From: Urophycis tenuis
Taxonomy: Eukaryota; Chordata; Actinopteri; Gadiformes; Phycidae
Assembly: GCA_036785325.1 (NCBI GenBank)
Contig: JAXIVH010000001.1
Coordinates: forward strand, 1,100,001 to 1,164,000
Length of the DNA stretch: 64,000 bases
Reading direction: 5' to 3'
The notes under the pieces are model-generated. The model did not search any database. It saw nothing but the letters and a program-made list of their open reading frames with translations, and was not told where the DNA came from. Made by a program: the position numbers and the translations under genes. The stretch's first letter is position 1. Every line of letters starts with the position of its first letter. Below are positions 41,590 to 64,000 of this stretch, in pieces.

Positions 41590-44130
41590 CAACCTGGCCT
41601 GTGTCGGGTCAATCACAAATAATATGGCTTTTACATGATGACTGGTGGTGACGATCTTTAAGCTTTTCTTTGATCTGATTTGTTGTAGTTCTATCAAATT
41701 ATGTCCAGTCATTTTGGTTTCAGACTAATATGCATTTGTGAATAATTCTGGCGATGTCAGTCTAATTTCTTCCCTCATTGAGTCTGGAATAGAGAAGGAG
41801 GGAAAGTTGTTTAGGTTGTTACAGCTAGTTACAAAATCTTGCTCTCTCATCTATGATGAGTCAAATGTTATCTAGAGGAGCTTTAATATGATTTTCAGAT
41901 TATAACTTCTACTTCCACTTGGATCGAAAGAACAGTTGAGGTGGTAGGAGCTTAGGCTTCTAGTAACATCTCATGCATTTTTCCCTTAGCATTTTCCTTT
42001 TTTTTTTACTTATTAAAAAATGTAAAATTACATAAATTACATAACATACAATCGGGAGGCCCCTGCGTTATGTTATGATGATATCTGGTATGATTGTGCT
42101 CTTTATTTTGTGGAGAAATGAAGTTAACATTTTGTTTAGCCAAAGTAGGGAGGGTTGGCGGTTCGATCCCCACCTCCAACTGTCAGTGTCCTTGAGGAAG
42201 ACACTGAACCCCACAAATGTATGACAATGTACTGATTGTAAGTCGCTTTGGACAAAATTGTCTGCTAAATGTACATTAACGAGTATCTATTTGTAGTCTG
42301 TTACTAAGGCAATGGTAAACAAATGGCCCATATGCACGATTATTTTGAAAGCATCTTGATCTCAGAGCTGTTTAGTCAATGCTATTGTAAGATACACTCA
42401 CTCAGTATATCCTATTGAATCCCATTGAACAGACTGCTGCACTATCTCTGCATGATGTAATACTGTTTACAGAGACGTGACTTCAGCCAAAGTGAAACAA
42501 AGTGAAACACAAAGTGACACTACACTGTAAAATAGGACAGAGTCCACATTGTACATCAGCAATGAACACATAATAACAATGACAAAACTGTATCTTTCCT
42601 TAAACGTTAGGCCCAACAATCATCTTTTAGAGTGCCTGTGTCAGAAGGTGCAGCCGGACGGTGAAGAGTAAAGAACAAAGAGCTAACAGTGCACACCATA
42701 CTAACCCACAGCTGGACTCATTCCCTCGCTCATACATGAGGATTTATTAAAAAAAAAAAAATGTTTGTACTTAATAATGACATTCACAATCTTTTTCAAT
42801 AAACGTACAATACATAAAGATACATTAATAATTTGTGGAGGGCAGTCATCCTACAGTCAACTTTATTTCAAGTAGGCTACATCTTCTTACAGACAGTGAC
42901 CACCCAGTTACCTAGCAGAAGTATGTACATTGATTTTAAATCAAGCTTACATGAAAAACAAGAAACATTCATGAATAAGCTCATGAAGTGCTACATCCTA
43001 TACATTTGACTGTTTTACTTTGTAGTTGGTACTCGTCACCTAATTACTGACGTTTTTTGATGGAGAGCAATTTTGGGACTCAAAACCCTGAATAAGGCTA
43101 TTATTTAGGTTAGGTTAGGACAATTTATATATTAAGGCACCAACCCTATTTATTGGGCTAATTTTGTCTTACTACTTTTTTCTAGCAAGACCTTGATAAA
43201 AATGAGACCTTCCAAAATTGTTGTTGTTACTGACATTTGGCTGAGGTCACAGATGCTGTATTATGATGCATGCATAATGCAGACTCCCCAATGCAGGCCC
43301 ACACTCAAGGCCGTAACATTGAGGACACCGAGGTCGTGTCCTCTTTATTTTTTTTTTGTGCTTGAATTGTGGTTTATAAACTCAAAATAAATTACACGTG
43401 AAACTGACTGCAGGATGATGATCTTGGTGTCCGACAAAACTGTAAGGTGATTTTATACTTGAAGAGCCAAGAGTGGCACGACTGTTTAAAACAGTAGCTC
43501 GAGAGTTTGGGCATAAGTGCATATGGGCAAGTGCATCAACAACACGCACTGTTGCTATGGTAACGACCACACACAAGTCGGACGTTGATGTTGTTACCGC
43601 TACCGTTAGTGAGTCAGTCACACCAGTCACTGGAAGAGGAGCGCATCAAGCGCATCAAGATAAAAATGTAGGTGGATAGCAGTTTAAGTGGTAGATGACT
43701 GTGAGAAAAAAAAAAGCATTTTCATGTGGAAATATTTTTACTGCAGCCCAGCGTACTACTCAGATAGCAAGGAAACATTGAATCAAAGTTTAATTTTGGT
43801 TAACGATTGATATGTCAGCGACGTCTTCGATTGAAAATGAAACGTTTATTCAGTGTTGATTTCTCAATGTTGGATGTTGAACCTGTTATATATTTCTGCC
43901 GGATGCCGTAGCACAACGCAGCAACACAGCACAGAGCAGATCGCGCGGGACAGGAAGTCGTGCGCAGAACCAAAAGATAACATCCGGATAATTTTCAAAA
44001 TAATAATAATAATAAATAATCTTATGTAGTAACTTGCCCTTGCTTCATGAGTCACTGTAATGGTCCGTCAAAAAGGCCTCAGAATGCCCCATTTTTACCT
44101 TAAATTTTCAAAAGCTGTTTATATTCTTCA
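41590..44130. other. Intergenic, mostly unannotated
   Basis: No gene seen. A SINE fragment lies at 42148-42276 (listed separately). A homopolymer-rich stretch (aaaaaaaaaaaa) lies near 42748, and a small (AAT)n run near 44003. Confidence 0.55.
42148..42276 (+). mobile_element. SINE fragment with L2-type tail
   Basis: A pol III B box (ggcggttcgatcccc) is followed by gtgtccttgaggaagacact, a motif common in fish SINEs. The end, gtaagtcgctttggacaaaa then ttgtctgctaaatg, is shared with the L2 LINE tails at 31847 and 50633. The A-box half is missing. Confidence 0.7.
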
Positions 44131-44135
44131 CTAAA

Positions 44136-44400
44136 GGGGCGGCAGTAGCTCAGTGGGTAGAGCGGGTGGACAGAGCAGGTCGTCCACTAACCGTAGGGTC
44201 GGCGGTTCGATCCCCTTGATCCCCACTTCCAAAACTGTCTGCATGTCAAAGTGTCCTTGAGCAAGACACTGAACCCTGAACCCCAACTTGCTCCCCGGGC
44301 GCTGATCATAGCAGCCCACTGCTCCTATGTACAATAGGATGGGTCAAATGCAGAGAAAGAATTTCATTCCCATGTCTAAAAAACATGGGAATGACAAATG
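44136..44400 (+). mobile_element. tRNA-derived SINE
   Basis: It begins ggggcggcagtagctcagtg with A box tagctcagtgggtagagc and B box ggcggttcgatccc, followed by gtgtccttgagcaagacact. The body ends near a short hairpin (tcattcccatgt / acatgggaatga). Confidence 0.75.
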
Positions 44401-44563
44401 AAGACCACAAGGTCCCAGTAAATAAATAAAGGGAAAACAGCATAGGGAGGAAAAGGATGAGCCAAACCAAGCTCATCTTTGGGCCAAGCAGCAAGAAGAG
44501 GAGTAGTGAAGAGAGAGATAGAGGGAGAGCAGGTACTATAAAGGAGACTATGCCAGAACTGCA

Positions 44564-45604
44564 TACATTTTAAAAGTCCATCCATCCATCCATTTCTGCC
44601 GCATATCCGGGGTCGGGTCGCGGGGGCAGCAGCCTGAGGAGGGAAGCCCAGACTTCCCTCTCCCCAGCCACTTCGTCCAGCTCTTCCGGGGGGATCCCGA
44701 GGCGTTCCCAGGCCAGCCGAGAGACATAGTCCCTCCAGCGTGTCCTGGGTCTTCCCCGGGGCCTCCTCCCGGAGGGACGTGCCCGGAGCACCTCCCCAGG
44801 GAGGCGTCCAGGAGGCATCATCACTAGATGCCCGAGCCACCGCAACTGGCTCCTCTCGACGCGGAGGAGCAGCAGTTCTACTCTGAGCCCCTCCCGGATG
44901 ACCGAGCTTCTCACCCTATCTCTAAGGGAGAGCCCGGACACCCTGCGGAGGAAACTCATTTCGGCCGCTTGTATTCGCGATCTCGTTCTTTCGGTCACTA
45001 CCCACAGCTCGTGACCATAGGTGAGGGTAGGAACGTAGATTGACCGGTAAATCGAGAGCTTCGCCTTTAGGCTCAGCTCCTTCTTCACCACGACGGACCG
45101 GTGCAGGGCCTGCATCACTGCCGACGCCGCACCGATCCGTCGGTCAATCTCCCGCTCCATCCTCCCCTCACTCGTGAACAAGACCCCGAGATACTTGAAC
45201 TCCTCCACTTGAGGCAGAATCTCCTCCCCGACCCGGAGAGTGCACTCCACCCTTTTCCGGCCGAGAACCATGGCCTTGGATTTGGAGGTGCTGATCCTCA
45301 TCCCAGCCGCTTCACATTCGGCTGCGAACCGCTCCAGTGAGAGCTGAAGGTCACGGCCCGATGAAGCCAACAGGACAAGATCATCCGCGAAAAGCAGTGA
45401 CGCAATCCTGAGGCCACCGAACCGTAACCCCTCAACGCCCTGGCTGGGCCTAGAAATTCTGTCCATAAAAGTTGTGAACAGAATCGGTGACAAAGGGCAG
45501 CCCTGGACGAGGCCAACTCTCACCGGAAACAGGCTCGACTTACTGCCGGCAATGCGGACCAAGCTCTGGCATCGGGAGTACAGGGGGAGTACATTTTAAA
45601 AGTC
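44564..45604 (-). mobile_element. 5'-truncated Rex3 LINE with 15-bp target duplication
   Basis: The element at 44579-45589 (1011 bp) lies between two copies of tacattttaaaagtc (44564-44578 and 45590-45604). A single uninterrupted minus-strand frame (330 codons, 45562-44570) codes the second part of the reverse transcriptase, including LVQGCPLSPILF and the catalytic FADDLVLLAS, and ends PPRPDPGYAAEMDGWMDF. The site cggtgacaaagggcagccct (45485) matches the Rex3 primer I remember. The 3' end is (ggat)n. The intact frame and perfect duplication suggest a recent insertion. Confidence 0.94.
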
Positions 45605-45824
45605 AGATATTTAATGCATGATAATGTAAAAGTATTGTGTAAGATTATAATAGAAATGTGTTCAAAAGCTGTATTTCCTTAACAAGAGTGAACAGATTAG
45701 GCACTATCATCAACATAATAGTGTGATGGGGCTTGGGTGTCTATTTTAAATACTGAAGGAAATATGAAGCAACTCATTTCAATATATGGGAATGTCTTTT
45801 GTGACACATTTCTAACCACTTGTA

Positions 45825-48330
45825 GATAGAAGCTTCAAAAGAAAGATGACATAAATATCAAGTTTACAAGTTTGGCAGGGGAGACAGGAGAAGAGGAACA
45901 GAGAAATGCACAGGCAGGTGTTACTGAAGATGAAGAGGCAGGAAGAGAAAAGAGAGAAAGAGAAGGTGCTAGGAGGGGAAGAAAGACAATAGTAGAGGAG
46001 GTACAGAGAGGAGGCACAGAAAGCAGAGAAACGGGTGAAGAGAGAGAAGGAACAGGTGCGACAGGTGGAAAGACAAGAGGAGAGGAGACAGGGGGAGAAA
46101 GAAGGAGATTCAAGGAAATAGAGGAAACCTGTGATTATGACCCAGGAAGGTTTAAAGGAAAGACCAATCAGCTGAGTGATGAAGAAAAATGCTGTCTTCT
46201 CCAAAATAGATGGTCACAAGCACAGTATACGTACCCCCAAATCAATTTTGGAGAGCGGCGGTTGCGCTACAATGTCCATTGGGAAAAGAAATATGTGTGT
46301 ACTATTTGCATGACATTCAATAAGCTGAAGGGATCCAACAATACATTCATGAGTCATGGTTTCATGGACTGGAAAAATGCTGTTGGTGAGAAAAGAGATG
46401 ATACCAAACCACAACAGCAGTCCAGGGCACCTTAAAGCTTTAGAGCTGGCCGAAAACTTTCTTGCTGTGGTGAGAAGGCAGAAGAAAGATATCAGTTCAA
46501 TTATAAGTCAGGCATTGTTTAAGGTTGCCTTAAACAAAAAAACTCTGCTCGCCATTCTTGACATAATAATCAATCTGGTCCAAAGAAACATTGCATTACG
46601 TGGCAATTGGAATGGTGAAGATGGAAATTTCACACATTTCCTTTCTTGCAAATCAGAATTTGACTCTAACCTAAAAACTCACTTTGAGACGACATAAAAA
46701 CCTGAAAAATATGCGTCACCAAGAATTCAAAATGAATTAATAGCTTGCTATGAAGATGATCTTAGAGAACAGATAGTCAAGAAAATACAGAAGGCTAAAT
46801 TCTTCACAGTGCTTGCAATGGATGAACAATGGATGTGAGTGGGATAGAGCAACTGTCTATCTGTATACGTTACATTATCACTAACAATGGAACTGACATT
46901 TGTGAAGAATTTTTAGGGTTCTGTCTTCTCAAGCACCTGGATGCTGCATCCATTACAGAAGCCATTCTCTCTCAGTTGGAGAAGTGGGGTCTCCAAGCTA
47001 CATTTCTTCGTGGCCAAGGCTTTGATGGAGCAGCCACAATGAGCGGGCATGTAAATGAAGTCCAACAGAGAATAACAGAGCTTTATCCAAAGGCACTGTT
47101 CACACATTGCAGGAGCCATGCCCTGAATCGTGTAGTTGTTCATGGGCGCTCAGATATACCTTTGGTGAGGAATACAGTGGGCACTATTGAGAAGGTTGTC
47201 GTTTTCTTTTCAACGTCGGCGATCAGGAAAAACATGCTGCAAATCCAAGCTGTGTCTGCAGAAGGAAGTAAGGTGTCAGACGGATACCACGTGGGGAAAA
47301 AAAACAAGAAGCTTCCCACAAATGTCAGACACTAGATGGGGGTCAAGAGGCAAGACAGTTGGTGCATTTGTTGAGGATCTTGGTGCTGTCCACCCTGCAT
47401 TGCAAGAAATAGAGTCAGGAACATCACAGAATTCTGAAAAAGCCAGCAGGTTGGGGCACAGCATCGAGTCGTTTGACACAATTGTCACCGCAGTGATGAC
47501 AAACAAAGTCCTTGGATTGAATTTACAGCCATTGACAAAGCAACTCCAGTCTCCCAAAATTGACTTAATGAATACCTACCAAGAGGCAAAAGAGGTGACT
47601 CAGTGCATTGCCAGCCTACAAAATAAGGAGAGCTTCAGTTCAATATATCAACAATCAAAAGAACTAACTCCATTGAAGTTGTTGAAGTTGAAGTTTACGG
47701 GGGTAAAGAAGAGGGTGACAGTGAGACAACATCATAGAGGAAACACACCCTCCCAGTCAACTCAAGAGCACTACAGGTTGAACTTGTTCTATCCCTTTAT
47801 TGATCAAATAACCAATCAGATGAAGACAAGGTTTGCTGACTGAACCAGCTCTGCTCACATCTTACCTGGTGCCAACCGACTGTCAAGGCTGACAAAGGAG
47901 AGGGAAGAGCAACTGATATCTTGGTACAAAGACAACCTGCCTCATCCAGAAACCATCGAGCAAGAACTTCACAGATGGAAACATAGGTTTCAAAGCCAAA
48001 ACGAGGATGCATTGCCTGCAACAGCACGGGACACTTTACAGAAAATAGAGATGGAGTATTATCCTCTGCATTTTAACTTTGTTTCTCACATTACCTGTGA
48101 CCACCTGTTCTTGTGAGAGATCTTTCTCTGCTTTACGGAGGCTCAAAACATGGCTTCGCTTGAGCATGTCTGCTGAGAGGCTGACTGACATGATACATGT
48201 CCACAGACATATAAAGGTGGATCCAGAAAGAGTCCTCAGGCAGTGGGATGCCTCTGGCCACAGAAGAATCGCCCTGGCTTTTGACCAAGAAGTAGGCCTG
48301 ATTTTCATACTGTTACAGACTGCATAATGG
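45825..48330 (+). pseudogene. Decayed hAT transposase gene with TTF-type zinc finger
   Basis: Successive plus-strand frames give the domain order of a hAT transposase. First comes a charged N-terminus. A zinc finger follows (KKYVCTICMTFNKLKGSNN and SHGFMDWKNA, to 46435), then SPGHLKALELAENFLAVVRR. The catalytic-region blocks are QATFLRGQGFDGAATMSGHV and LFTHCRSHALNRVVV (46829-47335). Then comes SDTRWGSRGKTVGAF, and the C-terminal dimerisation block TTCSCERSFSALRRLKTW (48079-48327). At least four frameshifts or stops (near 46435, 46697, 47300 and 47850-48110) break it, so it is not functional as it stands. hAT proteins of this type have been domesticated in vertebrates, but this copy is not open. 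Confidence 0.85.
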
Positions 48331-49310
48331 TTCTGACATTTATGTAATGCAAAAGCAGTTTTAAATTAGAAACCAAATATTTTAATGTTTTTGGGATTCG
48401 TGTAGTGTTCTAAAGAACTGACCTAAATAGGGATGACACACGGTTAACTGTTGTCTTTCATTTCAGTGAGTCAGGACCAGGGACAGCCCCCTCACTGTGG
48501 TGGATCGTCATTTCACGGAACCATCCTGTGTCAAAGTTTCTGAAAACATTTGTATGAAGCAGACCTACAAATAGCTTAGACATGTAGCCTTAAGACTGCA
48601 GAGACCTGCACCATTTTAAAATGGACTGCAATAACGTATGTGTACTTTTTGTCATATGGAGCCTATCTCCTGTCATATTTTATATATGTGAAGTCTGTGA
48701 TGAACCAATAACACTAAGCATGATCTGTGTTTGTCAGTGTAACTTCATACTTTTACTGTTAGTAAGCATAATAGGCTATAAAAGATGTCAAATGAAGAAT
48801 GCATATTTCAGGCATATGAATAAGGAATGATACAAATAAATATAGTAAAATATACAAGTGTTAGTGTGTCTATTTGGAACACATCTACATTGGCATAATG
48901 TTATTAAGGATTTATTTTTGTCTTTTTTACTTGCTGGCCTCAAGACCTCAAAATGTAGGTACTATAAGTTGCAGTACTAGTTAAAGGGATATACCACTGA
49001 TCTTCAGCATTTGTATATATTATCCCTCTGTCCCAGGACAGTTCATTTCCTTTTTATTCCTCATCCACGACTTGATGCAATTCATTCTCCAGTTTTACAA
49101 TGGGACTCATTTGCAAATCATTTAGGATGAGGGTGATGTTCTTTGATAACAAACAAAACAAATAACCCTACCAAAAGTCATAATGATGTTGTTTTTGCTC
49201 CTTAAGACTCTGAAAAAGGCCAGATTTAAATAATGGAATGAAAAACATTTCCAGGGGAGCATGCCCCCAAACCCGCCTAGAATTTCTGACTCTTGACCTC
49301 AGTACTTTTT
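48331..49310. other. Intergenic, no gene
   Basis: Nothing recognisable on either strand apart from a possible hAT end after the pseudogene. Confidence 0.5.
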
Positions 49311-49315
49311 GGCCC

Positions 49316-49882
49316 TGCGTACAGCCCTGTCTACAGCCCTGTGTACAGCCCTGTCTACAGCCCTGTGTACAGCCCTGTCTACAGCCCTGCGTACAGCCCT
49401 GCCTACAGCCCTGTGTACAGCCCTGTCTACAGCCCTGTGTACAGCCCTGTCTACAGCCCTGTGTACAGCCCTGTCTACAGCCCTGCGTACAGCCCTGCCT
49501 ACAGCCCTGCGTACAGCCCTGCGTACAGCCCTGTCTACAGCCCTGCGTACAGCCCTGTGTACAGCCCTGTCTACAGTCCTGTCTACAGCCCTGCCTACAG
49601 CCCTGTGTACAGCCCTGTCTACAGCCCTGTCTACAGCCCTGTCTACAGCCCTGTCTACAGCCCTGTCTACAGCCCTGCCTACAGTCCTGTCTACAGCCCT
49701 GTCTACAGCCCTGCCTACAGCCCTGTCTACAGCCCTGTCTACAGCCCTGCGTACAGCCCTGCCTACAGCCCTGTGTACAGCCCTGTCTACAGCCCTGCGT
49801 ACAGCCCTGTCTACAGTCCTGTCTACAGCCCTGCCTACAGCCCTGTCTACAGCCCTGCCTACAGCCCTGCCTACAGCCCTGC
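49316..49882. repeat. 12-bp minisatellite, about 47 copies, open in several frames on both strands
   Basis: The unit is cctgyctacagc or cctgygtacagc (Y = C/T). Because 12 is a multiple of 3, each frame is a four-residue repeat without stops: CLQP/CVQP, YSPV/YSPA and TALS/TALC-type on plus; RQGC and RAVD/RAVG on minus. The arrangement of gtctacag, gcctacag and gtgtacag variants shows higher-order order. No initiation context, signal or domain supports a real protein. Confidence 0.95.
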
Positions 49883-50044
49883 CCAAGCTGGCAACACATC
49901 AATCGTCTTAATAGTACACAGAAATACAATAATATTGTTATTTTGTTTTTTTAAAGGCGAGTTCAAAACAATGAAAAATGACTTTTGACAGACTTAAGTG
50001 AAACCAGTTTCAAAGGAGTAGTATGTCAACACTTTCAGTGAATT

Positions 50045-50145
50045 TGTTTAACCTTCTTATGACAAATGCACTCTTTGTCAGTCGCTTTGGATAAAAATGC
50101 TAAATGCCTAAAAAAAATGTAAATGTAAATGTAAATGTGAATTTG
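50045..50145 (+). mobile_element. L2-type LINE tail fragment
   Basis: cttatgacaaatgcactctt, then gtcagtcgctttggataaaa and aaatgtaaatgtaaatg repeats match the end of the L2-type element at 31.8 kb. Confidence 0.75.
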
Positions 50146-50204
50146 AGAGTGAGAGCCTTTAAATCATGTACACATATCATAGATAGACGAGATACGTAAG
50201 TAGT

Positions 50205-50252
50205 AGAGGGAACTAGCAGAGGGAACTAGCAGTACTAGTTCCCTCTAGTCTT
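50205..50252. repeat. Short perfect hairpin with duplicated arm
   Basis: agagggaactag (duplicated in tandem) is followed after cagta by ctagttccctct, its exact reverse complement. Confidence 0.85.
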
Positions 50253-50439
50253 ATTTTAGGGTTCTCAAGGTCTCGGCCTGCTTTAGTTGCTAAAAAAAAA
50301 AGATGTATATGAAACCTTACCAAAGGATCACAGAAAACAATGGACTCTTCCACATGATAGACAGGAAGTTAAACAACTTTGCTTTGACTTCCTGCTCCCC
50401 ATCTCCCCTCCCATCTCCCATCTCCTATCCCCAATTGTA

Positions 50440-50680
50440 TGTTGTACGTCTTAGCACTTTACAAAGCTACAATGCTCTTTGTATCTTAGCACTTAGCAGC
50501 ATAGACCAGATATGTTGTGTTCTACTAATGGTTCACCTAGCAATTGGAATGCTTGAAACTTGTTCTGGTGACTTGCTAACTGGATTAACAGCAATGAAGT
50601 GGTTCACCTTCTTCTGACAAATGTACTTATTGTAAGTCGCTTTGGACAAAAGTGTCTGCCTATGTCCTAAATGTAAATAT
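50440..50680 (+). mobile_element. L2-type LINE 3' tail just downstream of wdr17
   Basis: tatgttgtacgtcttagcac through gtaagtcgctttggacaaaa matches the 3' region of the element at 31.65-31.88 kb. It lies about 180 bp beyond the wdr17 stop codon and so may be part of the wdr17 3' UTR in antisense. Confidence 0.75.
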
Positions 50681-50856
50681 TGTTCTCCTGAACCCTACAC
50701 AGCCAAATGTCAACAATACATCTGTGCAAACAGATATGTGACTGAATTGAAAGGTGAAATGAGAAAACGCAGACTCCCAGCGAAAGGCTCTCTCCATGTG
50801 TCCACAGCGTGGCATGCCTCTGTGTTGTGTTGGCCGCAGGTGTTTTGTGGAGCAGA

Positions 50857-63235
<12,379 letters not shown>

Positions 63236-63429
63236 CTTCAACAAAACACACAGACACCATTTCCACATGTTCTGGGAATGCAATAGTCCTTCTAAGAAAG
63301 GGCAAATATTATTTTCTTAATCATATTAATGTACAGATGAATACACCGAAATTCAATTTCTTTGTGACTGTGCTTTATCCTCATGATGTATATGATGAAG
63401 GACAGACATGATGTTGTACTGAGCAGCTG

Positions 63430-64000
63430 TGTGTTGTGTGTTTGGTATCATTCTACCAGTACTGTGCAGCTGTGTGTGGTGTGTTTGTTATCATTCTACC
63501 AGTACTGTGCAGCTGTGTGTGGTGTGTTTGTTATCATTCTACCAGTACTGTGCAGCTGTGTGTGGTGTGTTTGTTATCATTCTACCAGTACTGTGCAGCT
63601 GTGTGTGGTGTGTTTGGTATCATTCTACCAGTACTGAGCAGCTGTGTGTGGTGTGTTTGGTATCATTTTACCAGTACTGTGCAGCTGTGTGTTGTGTGTT
63701 TGGTATCATTCTACCAGTACTGAGCAGCTGTGTGTGGTGTGTTTGGTATCATTCTACCAGTACTGAGCAGCTGTGTGTGGTGTGTTTGGTATCATTCTAC
63801 CAGTACTGAACAGCTGTGTGTGGTGTGTTTGGTATCATTTTACCATTACTGTGCAGCTGTGTGTGGTGTGTTTGGTATCATTCTACCAGTACTGAGCAGC
63901 TGTGTGTGGTGTGTTTGGTATCATTCTACCAGTACTGTGCAGCTGTGTGTGGTGTGTTTGGTATCATTCTACCAGTACTGTGCAGCTGTGTGTGGTGTGT
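63430..64000. repeat. 43-bp minisatellite, 13 or more copies, runs off the window
   Basis: The unit agtactgtgcagctgtgtgt continues ggtgtgtttggtatcattct then acc. Variants tactgagcag, ttgtgtg and ttgttatc alternate along the array. It lies in a wdr17 intron. Confidence 0.96.

Noticed and set aside
41090..41651. Three overlapping plus-strand frames of 157-182 codons with a VWYYSCSHRFTDGL-type repeat
   Set aside because: They come from a 37-bp tandem array without stops. All three frames are equally open, which indicates repetition and not selection.
49293..49988. RNA polymerase II tail-like protein (YSPV repeat)
   Set aside because: The repeat lacks the heptad YSPTSPS and comes from a 12-bp minisatellite that is open in several other frames.

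Overview
The window looks like a piece of a teleost fish nuclear genome. It has vertebrate genes split into short exons with GT..AG borders, many microsatellites and minisatellites, and typical fish transposons (Rex3/RTE, L2-like and CR1-group LINEs, hAT and Ty3/gypsy remnants, tRNA-derived SINEs). There is no bacterial-style gene organisation, CRISPR array or rRNA. The species cannot be named from the sequence.

Two host genes can be supported, both on the minus strand. (1) A glycine receptor alpha subunit, best read as glra3, runs from a candidate signal-peptide exon at 19530-19594 through exons 2-5 (7758-7888, 7086-7153, 3637-3860, 2005-2087). The channel-forming exons lie beyond the left edge. 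All five exons join in frame (571 nt). (2) The 3' two thirds of wdr17 occupies 50857-63235 as 23 exons that join in frame (2558 nt, 851 complete residues plus stop). Its 5' exons lie beyond the right edge. GLRA3 and WDR17 are near-neighbours on human chromosome 4q34, so this is conserved linkage and supports the glra3 call. The 3' end of wdr17 faces the 5' end of glra3 across about 31 kb.

Layout: 1-19.6 kb is glra3. Its introns carry a 37-bp minisatellite, an L2-like LINE 3' half, an 0.8-kb alternating pyrimidine-purine tract, a 20-bp minisatellite, a tRNA-SINE with a 12-bp target duplication and a deleted hAT element. 19.6-20.1 kb is the likely glra3 promoter and 5' UTR. 20.1-50.8 kb is intergenic and dominated by transposons: a near full-length Rex3 (22711-26002), an internally deleted L2 LINE (30.2-31.9 kb), gypsy pol remnants with L2 and CR1/Rex1-like pieces nested together (35.5-37.3 kb), a hAT gene split by a TTAA-flanked foldback element (37.3-39 kb), a 37-bp minisatellite (41.1-41.6 kb), SINEs, a 5'-truncated Rex3 (44579-45589), a decayed hAT transposase gene (45.8-48.3 kb) and a 12-bp minisatellite open in several frames (49.3-49.9 kb). 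50.8-64 kb is wdr17, whose introns hold 53-, 25- and 43-bp minisatellites, foldback DNA and a long near-perfect hairpin.

I did not find a new multi-gene system. The most interesting signals are: two SINEs whose 3' tails match LINEs present in the same window (Rex3-type and L2-type), several perfect or near-perfect short-loop hairpins in unrelated contexts, a minisatellite in a wdr17 intron that leaves the upstream exon's reading frame open into the intron, and an unexplained 163-codon ORF at 34769-35257.
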